This document shows positions 15,123 to 23,206 of a stretch of 27,617 bases of DNA, piece after piece. The notes under the pieces were generated by a model. The model searched no databases, was not told the origin of the DNA, and was given only the letters and a program-made list of their open reading frames with translations. The position numbers and the translations under genes were made by a program. Source of the DNA: Bacteroidales bacterium (GTDB lineage Bacteria; Bacteroidota; Bacteroidia; Bacteroidales; UBA12077); the NCBI GenBank assembly GCA_003446015.1, contig DMBU01000189.1, positions 1 through 27,617 of the forward strand. Reading direction: 5' to 3'. Every line of letters begins with the position of its first letter. Positions within the stretch are counted from its first letter, which is position 1.

Positions 15123-16289
15123 TTATTTCGAAATTGGTTGTGCGTATGCAATTACATCTTTACCAGTAATCTCTTTCTCGCAAAGGATAATTAATCTTTC
15201 AAGAACATTTCTGAATTCGCGAATATTGCCTGTCCAGTTAATTTTCTTTAACTCTTCAATGGCATCCTCTTTAATTTCTTTTTTAGGAACTCCATAATCT
15301 GTGCAGATTAATTCATTAAAATGATCAGCCAGCATCGGAATATCATCTTTTCGTTCATCAAGACCCGGTACAGAAATTAAAATTACACTAAGTCTGTGAT
15401 ACAAATCTTCACGGAAATTATGTTTTTCTATTTCTTCTTTTAGGTTTTTATTGGTTGCTGCAATTATTCGTGCATCAACATGAATATCTTTATCACTTCC
15501 AACCCGCGACACTTTTTTCTCTTCGAGTGCTTTTAATACCTTTGCTTGCGCGTTCAGGCTCATGTCGCCAATTTCATCGAGAAAAATAGTTCCTGTATGG
15601 GCTTGTTCAAATTTCCCTTTTCGTTGTTTGTGAGCTGAGGTAAATGCACCTTTTTCATGCCCGAAAAGTTCACTTTCTATCAATTCTGAAGGAATAGCAG
15701 CACAATTTACTTCAACAAACGGAAATTCTGCACGTTCACTTTTTTCGTGTAACCAACGAGCAACTAGTTCTTTACCCGAACCATTAGGGCCGGTAATTAA
15801 TACACGTGCATCAGTAGGAGCAACTTTTTCGATCATATCTTTCACCTTTTTAATAGGTTCAGATTCTCCAACAATATCATATGTTTTATATACCTGACGT
15901 TTCAAGGTTTTTGTTTCGCTTATTAAGGATGATCTATCCATGGCGTTTCGGATAGTCACCAGCAAACGATTTAGATCAAGAGGTTTTTCTATAAAATCAT
16001 AGGCTCCTTTTTTTATCGATTCAACAGCTGTATCTATATTACCATGACCCGAAATCATAATTACAGGAACATCGGTTGCCACTCCAAAAATATCTTCCAA
16101 CACTTCAATGCCATCTTTTTTTGGCATTTTTATATCTAAAAGAACAATGTCATATTTGTTATTTTTGAATTGTTCCAATCCTTCTTCTCCATCGGCGGCA
16201 AGATCGACCTGATGATCTTCATATTCCAATATTTCCTTAAGTGTATCACGGATACTTTTTTCGTCGTCGATAACCAGAATTTTAGCCAT
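15123..16289 (-). CDS. Sigma54-type response regulator without HTH domain
   Basis: This 388-residue NtrC-like protein has a receiver domain (1-120: acidic pair Asp8/Asp9, phospho-acceptor Asp52, Ser80, Lys102). A sigma54-activating AAA+ domain follows: Walker A GPNGSGKE (167-174), the sigma54-contact loop GAFTSA (214-219, canonical GAFTGA), Walker B FLDEIGD (236-242) and WTGNIREF (352-359). The chain ends soon after, so the Fis-type DNA-binding domain of normal family members (about 450 residues) is absent. No HTH coding remains are visible in any frame of the 96 nt downstream. I recall similar HTH-less forms in other Bacteroidota, so this is probably a real subfamily that acts from solution. 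It lies 4 nt after the Ppx/GppA gene and is likely co-transcribed. No cognate kinase is adjacent. Confidence 0.92.
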   Translation of the reverse strand: MAKILVIDDEKSIRDTLKEILEYEDHQVDLAADGEEGLEQFKNNKYDIVLLDIKMPKKDGIEVLEDIFGVATDVPVIMISGHGNIDTAVESIKKGAYDFIEKPLDLNRLLVTIRNAMDRSSLISETKTLKRQVYKTYDIVGESEPIKKVKDMIEKVAPTDARVLITGPNGSGKELVARWLHEKSERAEFPFVEVNCAAIPSELIESELFGHEKGAFTSAHKQRKGKFEQAHTGTIFLDEIGDMSLNAQAKVLKALEEKKVSRVGSDKDIHVDARIIAATNKNLKEEIEKHNFREDLYHRLSVILISVPGLDERKDDIPMLADHFNELICTDYGVPKKEIKEDAIEELKKINWTGNIREFRNVLERLIILCEKEITGKDVIAYAQPISK

Positions 16290-16293
16290 ATAT

Positions 16294-17229
16294 CTAATTT
16301 TTAACTGTTAAAATTTTATAGACCATGCCTTCTTTTATGGCAAAAGCCGATTGAGTTAATATTTTAATATTAAATTTTCTGATGATAAAATTAACAAAAA
16401 TACTTGCCAGAACAATCATTTCAATTCGCACCATATCCAGTCCTTCCATTTTTTTTCGTTCTTCGAGCGTTGATTTAATTAAATCCCGATGTAAGATTTC
16501 ATAATCATCCAAACGAATAGGATAGGAGTTACTATGTTTAATATTTTCAGGAATTCCTCCCTTTTTAGCCAGGATCATCGATCGAAAAGTATCAAAAGTT
16601 CCAGAACAACCAATTAGCTTTTTTGGACTATAATTACCTACTGCTTCATACAAAGGAGTAAGATTAGAATCAATATATTCTTCTACCTTTTTAATTTCTT
16701 GAGTAGTGATAGGATCTGAAGGATTAAACAGATCAAGAAGTCTTGTCATGCCAAGGTCAAAACTGTGTTTCCAAATTAAACCTTCTTTATTTGCAATAAT
16801 AAATTCGTTACTTCCCCCGCCAATATCCAGAATAAGAGCATTCTCATCATTGAATTTTACTGCTTGTTTTACACCCAAATAGATTAATTCTGCTTCTTCA
16901 TCTCCGGAAATAATCTGAATTTTCAGATTGAAAATTTTCTCCAATGCCTGTACAAACTCTATCCCGTTTTCAGTACTTCTAACTCCTGCAGTTGCAGTAG
17001 TAATAATTTGTTCAACATCGAACTTCTTTATGGTAATCAGGTGTTTTTCAATGGCTCTTAAACCCCGATCAAATGCTTCAGGGGTAATAATTTTATTATT
17101 GATTCCTCCTTTACCAAGCTTTACTCCAATTTTATCATTGAATAAAATTTTATATTGATTGTTCTTCAGAACATCTACAATTAGAATATTAAATGTATTG
17201 GTTCCCATATCAATAATTGCCATTCGCAT
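16294..17229 (-). CDS. Short Ppx/GppA-family phosphatase
   Basis: This 311-residue protein of the actin-like ATPase (ASKHA) fold has the phosphate-binding motif DMGTNTFN (7-14), the family segment SGDEEAELIY (108-117), the second phosphate loop DIGGGSNEF (135-143) and GCSGTFDT further on. Members hydrolyse polyphosphate or convert pppGpp to ppGpp. This protein is the short form, lacking the C-terminal HD-like domain of E. coli Ppx and GppA (about 500 residues), which is usual in Bacteroidota. A start at the third codon (also ATG) is equally possible. It is the upstream partner of the sigma54-type regulator, 4 nt apart. Which of the two reactions it performs cannot be told. Confidence 0.9.
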   Translation of the reverse strand: MRMAIIDMGTNTFNILIVDVLKNNQYKILFNDKIGVKLGKGGINNKIITPEAFDRGLRAIEKHLITIKKFDVEQIITTATAGVRSTENGIEFVQALEKIFNLKIQIISGDEEAELIYLGVKQAVKFNDENALILDIGGGSNEFIIANKEGLIWKHSFDLGMTRLLDLFNPSDPITTQEIKKVEEYIDSNLTPLYEAVGNYSPKKLIGCSGTFDTFRSMILAKKGGIPENIKHSNSYPIRLDDYEILHRDLIKSTLEERKKMEGLDMVRIEMIVLASIFVNFIIRKFNIKILTQSAFAIKEGMVYKILTVKN

Positions 17230-17252
17230 AAAGCTTGATTTTTGAGATAAAA

Positions 17253-17281
17253 AAACTATCTGCTAAATAAACAGATAGTTT
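17253..17281 (-). terminator. Rho-independent terminator of the ABC exporter operon
   Basis: AAACTATCTG (17253-17262) and CAGATAGTTT (17272-17281) form a perfect 10-bp stem with a 9-nt loop. On the minus strand it continues into a run of T residues. It lies 32 nt beyond the stop of the permease gene and separates that operon from the Ppx/GppA gene. Confidence 0.88.
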
Positions 17282-17313
17282 CGAGAAATTAAAGTATTTA
17301 ATTGAATATTTTA

Positions 17314-18654
17314 TTATGATTTATAGCGAAGCCATTTCCATAGTTCTTTGTAATTAACTTTTTTACCATACATTAGAATTCCTGTTCTATATATTTTACC
17401 AGCTAACCATACCGTTCCTATGAATGTAATAACCAACAAACCCATTGAAAGTGCCAGTTGCCAATCGGGAACTCCAAAAGGAATTCGCACCATCATTACA
17501 ATTGGAGATGTTAATGGTATTATTGAAAACCAGAATGCTACTGGACTATCAGGAGTTTGAATGGCATTCATCATTACAAATATTCCCAAAATTAACGGAA
17601 TTGTAATGGGAAGCATAAATTGTTGTGTATCGGTTTCATTATCGACAGCTGACCCAATTGCTGCAAATAAAGATCCGTATAAAAGATATCCTCCTAAAAA
17701 GAAAAACACAAATGAAAAGAAGATTTTTCCAAATTCAATTGATTTTATTGAATTGAAAATCTGAGTCATATCATCCATTTGTTGGGATTGGAGTTCTTCC
17801 ATTTGTGCCATGTTTTGTTGCTGGAGCATATCCTGCATCATAACTTCTTGTGTATTGGTATTTCCTAAATCAGGGAAAAAGGCTGTTTTAGCTCCAAAGA
17901 TGATAGCTGTTGTTAAAACAATCCAAAGCAGAAATTGAGTCAGACCAACAAGTGCAATTCCAACAATCTTGCCCATCATTAATTGGAAAGGTTTTGCCGA
18001 CGAAATAATAATTTCAACAATACGACTTGTTTTTTCCTCAATAACGCCACGCATAACCTGTGCTCCAAATAGGAAAATGAAAAAGTAAATTAGGAAGCCA
18101 CTGGCATATCCCACAATCATTGCAACTTCAGTTGAGCTTTCTTTTGTGTCACCATCTTCGGTCCATTGAATTGTCCGAATGGATACATCAGCTTTAATTG
18201 AATTTATAATTTCTTCATCAATGCCATGTTTACGAAGTTCTCTGTTTTTCAATTCTTTTTCCATGGCATTTGAAATATGCGATTTTACCGAAAAATTAGG
18301 TTGTTTCTCAGAAAAAAGTTGCACAGCAGTTGGTTCTTCGATTATGTTTGGAAGTATCTGCAGAATGGCGTAATAACCGGATTTTGAGAAGTCTTTTTTA
18401 AGATTTTCTAAGCTATTGTTTTCAAGGTACTCAAATTTAAGATAATCGGTATCGGGAATTTTGTTCATAAAAATTCCGGAATCATCGATTACTGCTAGTT
18501 TTTTAACATCAGTATCTTCCATTGAAGCTAACCAGGCAGGTACAACCATCATAGCGGCAAATAGGATTGGCCCCAAAATGGTCATTACAATAAATGATTT
18601 TTTCTTTACCCGGCTTAAATATTCGCGTGATATGATCAGTTTTATTTTATTCAT
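17314..18654 (-). CDS. ABC-2 type exporter permease, NatB-like
   Basis: This 446-residue permease is predicted to pair with the ATPase encoded just upstream. Transmembrane segment 1 (about 21-43) is followed by a long extracytoplasmic domain (about 45-175) and then five or so further segments. The hallmark VIEEKTSRIVEIIISSA (204-220) is typical of NatB/ABC-2 permeases. Between membrane segments, residues 269-300 form a Met/Gln-rich stretch (for example MMQDMLQQQNMAQ) that looks family-variable. NatAB of Bacillus exports sodium; in Bacteroidota the substrate is generally unknown. The start is 26 nt after the ATPase gene stop, and a terminator follows. Confidence 0.9.
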   Translation of the reverse strand: MNKIKLIISREYLSRVKKKSFIVMTILGPILFAAMMVVPAWLASMEDTDVKKLAVIDDSGIFMNKIPDTDYLKFEYLENNSLENLKKDFSKSGYYAILQILPNIIEEPTAVQLFSEKQPNFSVKSHISNAMEKELKNRELRKHGIDEEIINSIKADVSIRTIQWTEDGDTKESSTEVAMIVGYASGFLIYFFIFLFGAQVMRGVIEEKTSRIVEIIISSAKPFQLMMGKIVGIALVGLTQFLLWIVLTTAIIFGAKTAFFPDLGNTNTQEVMMQDMLQQQNMAQMEELQSQQMDDMTQIFNSIKSIEFGKIFFSFVFFFLGGYLLYGSLFAAIGSAVDNETDTQQFMLPITIPLILGIFVMMNAIQTPDSPVAFWFSIIPLTSPIVMMVRIPFGVPDWQLALSMGLLVITFIGTVWLAGKIYRTGILMYGKKVNYKELWKWLRYKS

Positions 18655-18680
18655 TGTTTTAAATATTTCGGAGTTATTAT

Positions 18681-19601
18681 CTAGTTTTTATATTCGTTGA
18701 CTACCTTAATAAAAATATCATTCATATTTGGGATAACTTCATTAAATGATATTATCTCAACAGCAGGAATGATTAACGAAAGTAATTCATTTTCGTTTGT
18801 TTTATTAAGAAGTTTAATTCGGGCTGCATGATGACCATTGACTTTAGTTTTTTCTACGATCTCGTAATGTTCGTTCAGCGAATTCTCAAATTTTTCTATC
18901 TCACCGTTAAAAGAAATCTCATAAATATTCGATTTATATTTATTTCGAATATTGTCAATTTGTCCTTCAAGAATATTCTTTGATTTATTAATTAAGGTTA
19001 TATGATCGCAGAGCTCTTCAACAGACCCCATGTTATGAGTTGAAAAAATAATTGTTGATCCATTTTTCTTCAGCTCTAGAATTTCCTCCTTTAGCATATT
19101 TGCATTTATTGGATCAAATCCACTAAACGGCTCATCAAAAATGAGAAGTTCAGGTTCGTGCAGAATGGTTGTTATAAACTGAACTTTTTGTGCCATTCCT
19201 TTTGATAGTTCTTCTACCTTTTTATCCCACCATGCCTGAATCTCAAATTTTTCAAACCAATATTTTAGCTTCTTAAGTGCATCACGTTTTGATAGTCCTT
19301 TTAATTGAGCAAGGTAAAGAGCTTGTTCACCAACTTTCATTTTTCTATAAAGACCACGTTCTTCGGGAAGGTATCCAATAATATTAACATCATTTGGCTG
19401 TAATGGTCTTCCTTTAAGTAAAACATCTCCCTTATCGGGTGCAGTAATTCTGTTTATTATTCTGATTAGCGTAGTTTTTCCCGCACCATTTGGTCCAAGT
19501 AAACCATAAATACTATTTTCAGGAATAGTAATACTAACATTATCCAAGGCTAAATGATTAACAAACCTTTTTTCAATATTTTGTGCTCTAAGTAATTCCA
19601 T
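18681..19601 (-). CDS. ABC exporter ATP-binding protein, NatA-like
   Basis: This 306-residue ATPase has Walker A GPNGAGKT (36-43), signature LSKGMAQK (132-139), Walker B LLIFDEP (152-158) and the switch histidine His189. After the roughly 220-residue nucleotide-binding domain comes the accessory C-terminal domain found in ABC-2 type drug and sodium exporters. It is first in a two-gene operon with the NatB-like permease and is transcribed divergently from the secreted repeat protein at 19881. No regulator gene is adjacent. The transported substrate is not readable. Confidence 0.93.
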   Translation of the reverse strand: MELLRAQNIEKRFVNHLALDNVSITIPENSIYGLLGPNGAGKTTLIRIINRITAPDKGDVLLKGRPLQPNDVNIIGYLPEERGLYRKMKVGEQALYLAQLKGLSKRDALKKLKYWFEKFEIQAWWDKKVEELSKGMAQKVQFITTILHEPELLIFDEPFSGFDPINANMLKEEILELKKNGSTIIFSTHNMGSVEELCDHITLINKSKNILEGQIDNIRNKYKSNIYEISFNGEIEKFENSLNEHYEIVEKTKVNGHHAARIKLLNKTNENELLSLIIPAVEIISFNEVIPNMNDIFIKVVNEYKN

Positions 19602-19880
19602 TTAATTCTTTTTTGTTTATACGTATTAGTTTACAATTTTATTAAATTATTACAAATTCAAACAAAAATTGTATTAAAATGTTATACTAATAAATTTTCA
19701 TCAGCGATTTTAATGCATTTATGTAAAATTTAATGGTGTTCGTAAATTTCAATTTATAATCATTGCTATTATTAAAACTTTTAAATAATCAGCACGTACA
19801 TTTATCGAATATACTCCTTACTCTATTTTTATTACGTTTTGCTGTGTTCATTCATCATTAAACGAAAACCCTAAGTTAAA
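19602..19880. other. Divergent promoter region
   Basis: These 279 nt separate the minus-strand ABC exporter operon from the plus-strand secreted repeat protein and must contain both promoters. No perfect TAnnTTTG box or strong hairpin could be assigned to either gene. TTATTACGTTTTG, about 50 nt before the plus-strand start, is only a near match. Confidence 0.4.
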
Positions 19881-21164
19881 ATGAAGAAGATTGTAAATAT
19901 ACTGATCATGGCTTTAGTTTATAACATAAGGTTATGGGCTCAATCACCTGACATGTTTAATTATCAGGCTGTTTTGAGAGATGCGGAAGGTGAAGTTTTA
20001 TCGAATCAAAATGTTGAGGTTGAAATTGCTATTCTATATGGTACAGCAACAGGGATAACAATTTACAATGAAACATTTAATACTCAAACTAATTTAAATG
20101 GTTTAATTAATTTAAAATTAGGTACTGGAATAAGCAATGATAATTTCTCACTAATAAATTGGGCCGAAGGCCCCTACTTTTTAAAATTAACTGTAAATGG
20201 TAATGAATTGGGTGTAACCCAATTTTTAACTGTTCCATACGCTAAATATGCCGATATTGCTGGAAATACGTTTAGTGGAAATTATAACGATTTAATTAAC
20301 CTCCCAAGTTTTGCAGGTTGGGACAAGAATGTCGCTGACGATTTTAATGGAAATTATAATGATTTGGATAATTTGCCAAATTTCACCTTATGGGATAAAA
20401 ATGCTTACGATGATTTTAGTGGTAATTATGATGATTTAGTTAATGCACCAACTTTTGCAGGTTGGGACAAAAATATAAGTGATGATTTTAGTGGAAATTA
20501 TAATGACCTGGATAATATACCCAATCCAATTGACACCTCAAATTTTATATCGATTAGTAATCCGGCTCAAGGTGATTTAGCATATTATGATGGTTTAAGC
20601 TGGCAAGTAATAACAGCAGGAACTGAAGATCAGATTTTAACCATGGAATCTGGTATACCAGTATGGAAAGATGCAACAACAGGAGGGAGTACTTATAAAA
20701 TAGGAGATTTATATTTAGGAGGAATCATTTTTTACGTAAGCCCGGATGGCCTGCATGGTTTAATAGCCGATTTGGATGATACAAGCCCTGGTGAAGTGTA
20801 TAGTAATGGAAATGCTTCAGTTGGAGCATTAAGTTTTCACAACGGTTTTTCTAATACGGATGCAATTCTTTCAATATTCCCAACCTCAAATGCTGCATCT
20901 TCGTGCAGACTCAAAGGATCAGAATGGTACTTGCCATCAGTTTGGGAAATGAAATTGCTACATTTTGCTGCGTACGAAATCAATAGAATTTTGGAAAATG
21001 ATGGAGATACTGCTACCAATGGTTTAAATACAAACACTGGTGTGTATTGGACATCAACAGAATATGCAGCAAATGCCGCTTTTGACTATTCAGTTATTTC
21101 AGGAATAATTATAAACGATAATAAGAGTAATAGTTATAGAGTAAGAGCAATACGTGCATTTTAA
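19881..21164 (+). CDS. Secreted repeat protein with DUF1566-like C-terminus
   Basis: This 427-residue protein has a signal peptide (MKKIVNILIM..., likely cut after LWA at residue 20). The N-terminal beta-rich domain (about 24-128, FNYQAVLRDAEGEVLSNQ near its start) is frequent in Bacteroidota surface proteins. Three and a half 24-residue repeats follow (131-214, each with FSGNYNDL...WDKN). A linker leads to a C-terminal domain from about 273 (GDLYLGGIIFYV) with EWYLPSVWEMKLL and VYWTSTEY, characteristic of DUF1566/Lcl-like domains. The GNYNDL-NLP pattern resembles trimeric fibre repeats in phage-tail-like and adhesin stalks. A surface adhesin or matrix role is plausible, but no function is known. 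It stands alone, 125 nt before the histidine kinase gene. Confidence 0.8.
   Translation: MKKIVNILIMALVYNIRLWAQSPDMFNYQAVLRDAEGEVLSNQNVEVEIAILYGTATGITIYNETFNTQTNLNGLINLKLGTGISNDNFSLINWAEGPYFLKLTVNGNELGVTQFLTVPYAKYADIAGNTFSGNYNDLINLPSFAGWDKNVADDFNGNYNDLDNLPNFTLWDKNAYDDFSGNYDDLVNAPTFAGWDKNISDDFSGNYNDLDNIPNPIDTSNFISISNPAQGDLAYYDGLSWQVITAGTEDQILTMESGIPVWKDATTGGSTYKIGDLYLGGIIFYVSPDGLHGLIADLDDTSPGEVYSNGNASVGALSFHNGFSNTDAILSIFPTSNAASSCRLKGSEWYLPSVWEMKLLHFAAYEINRILENDGDTATNGLNTNTGVYWTSTEYAANAAFDYSVISGIIINDNKSNSYRVRAIRAF
20271..20522 (+). repeat. In-frame 72-bp tandem repeat, 3.5 units
   Basis: Units begin at 20271, 20343, 20415 and 20487 (the last is partial), each encoding 24 residues of the pattern F-S/N-GNYNDL-x-N-x-P...WDKN...DD. 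Protein conservation exceeds DNA identity, so the array is old enough to have diverged at silent sites but is still in frame. Confidence 0.9.
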
Positions 21165-21243
21165 GTTGAAAATTAGTTGTGAATAAAACTTCCAGATTTG
21201 GATTTCTTTATCAAAATTACATTAGATTTAAGCTTATTATTTA

Positions 21244-21273
21244 TTTGAGATATTAAGTATTTTTATATCTTTG
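21244..21273 (+). promoter_or_regulatory. Bacteroidota-type promoter of the histidine kinase
   Basis: TTTG (21244-21247) and TATCTTTG (21266-21273) match the -33 and -7 consensus (TTTG and TAnnTTTG) with an 18-nt spacer. The -7 box lies 16 nt before the ATG, giving a very short leader. Confidence 0.6.
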
Positions 21274-21289
21274 GACATATGCTAATATT

Positions 21290-23179
21290 ATGAAAAAGAA
21301 CCTTTTATTAATTCCTTTACTCTTTATCTTTATTCAAATAAATGCAACTAATAATCCTCTAGTTGATAGTTTGTATAAAAGGCTGATCAATGTAAACGAT
21401 TCTTTAAAAGCACAGGTACTTAATGATTTAAGCTGGGAATTAAGAAATTCTGAACCTGAAAAATCTGTCGATTACGGTTTAGAAGCTATAAAGTTCGCTG
21501 AGAAATATGAAGATTCAGAGGAGCTTGTTAAAGCACATAGTTTTATTGGTGTAGCATATAGAATTCTTGGTAATTATTCTGAGTCAATGGATTATTATTA
21601 TAAGGGTTTGGAGCTGGCAAAAAAATACGGAGAAACTGAACAGGAAGGATATGCATATGTAAATATTGGGAATCTTCATATTTATCAGGGATACTATTAT
21701 AATGCCATTGAGAATTTAAATAAGGCAAAGGAAATTGCAGAAAAACTATCACATAAAAGGATGTTGGGTTATGTTCATTTGAATATCGGTCGTGCCCAAA
21801 TGTTAAGAGAAGAAAACTACGAGGCTCTTGAAAATTTTAATAAAGCACTTGAATTAAGAACGGATATAGATCAGGTTTCTGGTAGAGCAGTTTGTTATAA
21901 ATATATCGCTGATATTTATCTTGAGCTGGGTGATAACACATTAGCTTTAGAGAATTATCGCCATTCTCTTGAAGTTGTAGACAAGGATATGGATAAAGAC
22001 TTGTATGCTAATATTCATACCATGTTAGCAAAGGTATATTTCTTAAACGGGAACTATGAACTGGCAAGCGCAAATGCTGTAAAGAGCATGAAAATTGCAT
22101 CTGATATTGGTGCTAAATTAATTATTAGAGATAATTATAAGATACTTTCTGATATTGATTTAAAAACAGGAAATTATAAAGCGGCTGCCAAACATTTAGA
22201 GCATATTATTAATTATAATGATACTCTGTTTAATCAGCAACTATCTGAAAAAATGTTTAATCTTGAGTATCAATTTGAAAAACAAAGAAAGCAGGCAGAG
22301 ATAGATCTTTTAAATAAAGATAAGCAAATAAATGAGTTGGAACTTCGTCGGGCAAGAACTTATAATACTGCACTTTTAATCATTTTAGCTTTAATAACTG
22401 CTCTTTTTGTGTTTGTTTCAGTTTCGTTAAAACATCGAAGAGAACAAAATAGATTATTAGAAAAACAGAAGAAAGAGCTTGACAATATTAATAAAACAAA
22501 AGATAAAATGTTTTTAATTATTGGACATGATTTACGTGGACCAATTGGAAACTTGAAATCTTTAATTGAAATGCTCCTTGAAGACGAAGAAATTGCAAAC
22601 AATAAAAGCTTACTCGAAACCTTTAGTATTTTCATGAAATCGGTACAATCAGTAAGCGATCTTCTTGAAAATCTGTTACTTTGGGCAAAAAGTCAACGAA
22701 ATGAGACAAGCTTCTCTCCAGAGAATATTAGTATAAATACTGTTATAAATAGAAATTTACAATTATTCAGAACCATTGCCGATCATAAAGGCATTAAGCT
22801 AAATGCCAAAATGGCTGATAATTACGATGTTTTTGCCGATAAAAATATGTTAATGACTGTTGTTCGAAATATTATTTCAAATTCAATAAAATATACACCT
22901 TCTGGTGGATCCATTAATATATCGATTGAGCATGATGATCAATACAATAAGGTAATTATAAAAGATACAGGCGTTGGCTTCGACGAAGATACTGCTCATA
23001 AAATTCTTGACACAAAAAATTTCTACACTACCTCAGGCACAAACAACGAAATAGGTTCAGGTCTTGGCTTACTCTTGAGCAAGGAGTTTGTTGAAATGAA
23101 CGGTGGAAAAATTTGGGCAGAAAGCACTCCGGGAAAAGGAGCGACATTCTACTTTACAATTCCTATTTCAACCTTTTAA
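21290..23179 (+). CDS. TPR-containing membrane sensor histidine kinase
   Basis: This 629-residue protein has a signal peptide (1-19) and about six tetratricopeptide repeats in the predicted periplasm (about 45-315). A coiled-coil stretch (about 325-355) and one transmembrane helix (about 358-380) lead to a cytoplasmic kinase. The H-box is GHDLRGPIG with phospho-acceptor His413, the N-box NIISNSIKYT (527-536), and the G boxes DTGVGF (559-564) and GSGLGL (589-594). This is a well-known Bacteroidota layout in which the TPR array senses protein or peptide signals. No response regulator is adjacent, so it is an orphan kinase; the HTH-less regulator at 15123-16289 is the only receiver protein in the window, and pairing with it is speculation. 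The gene ends 27 nt from the convergent lysA gene. Confidence 0.93.
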   Translation: MKKNLLLIPLLFIFIQINATNNPLVDSLYKRLINVNDSLKAQVLNDLSWELRNSEPEKSVDYGLEAIKFAEKYEDSEELVKAHSFIGVAYRILGNYSESMDYYYKGLELAKKYGETEQEGYAYVNIGNLHIYQGYYYNAIENLNKAKEIAEKLSHKRMLGYVHLNIGRAQMLREENYEALENFNKALELRTDIDQVSGRAVCYKYIADIYLELGDNTLALENYRHSLEVVDKDMDKDLYANIHTMLAKVYFLNGNYELASANAVKSMKIASDIGAKLIIRDNYKILSDIDLKTGNYKAAAKHLEHIINYNDTLFNQQLSEKMFNLEYQFEKQRKQAEIDLLNKDKQINELELRRARTYNTALLIILALITALFVFVSVSLKHRREQNRLLEKQKKELDNINKTKDKMFLIIGHDLRGPIGNLKSLIEMLLEDEEIANNKSLLETFSIFMKSVQSVSDLLENLLLWAKSQRNETSFSPENISINTVINRNLQLFRTIADHKGIKLNAKMADNYDVFADKNMLMTVVRNIISNSIKYTPSGGSINISIEHDDQYNKVIIKDTGVGFDEDTAHKILDTKNFYTTSGTNNEIGSGLGLLLSKEFVEMNGGKIWAESTPGKGATFYFTIPISTF

Positions 23180-23206
23180 CTTAGAACCGATATCTCATTT
23201 CTGCTA

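Noticed and set aside
20271..20522. Regularly spaced repeats suggesting a CRISPR array
   Set aside because: The 72-bp periodicity is in frame within a secreted protein gene; there are no spacers, and repeat differences are mostly codon-silent or conservative.
23180..23206. Terminator between the histidine kinase and lysA
   Set aside because: Only a weak CTATT/AATAG pairing that runs into the lysA coding end was found, without a U-tract of useful length.
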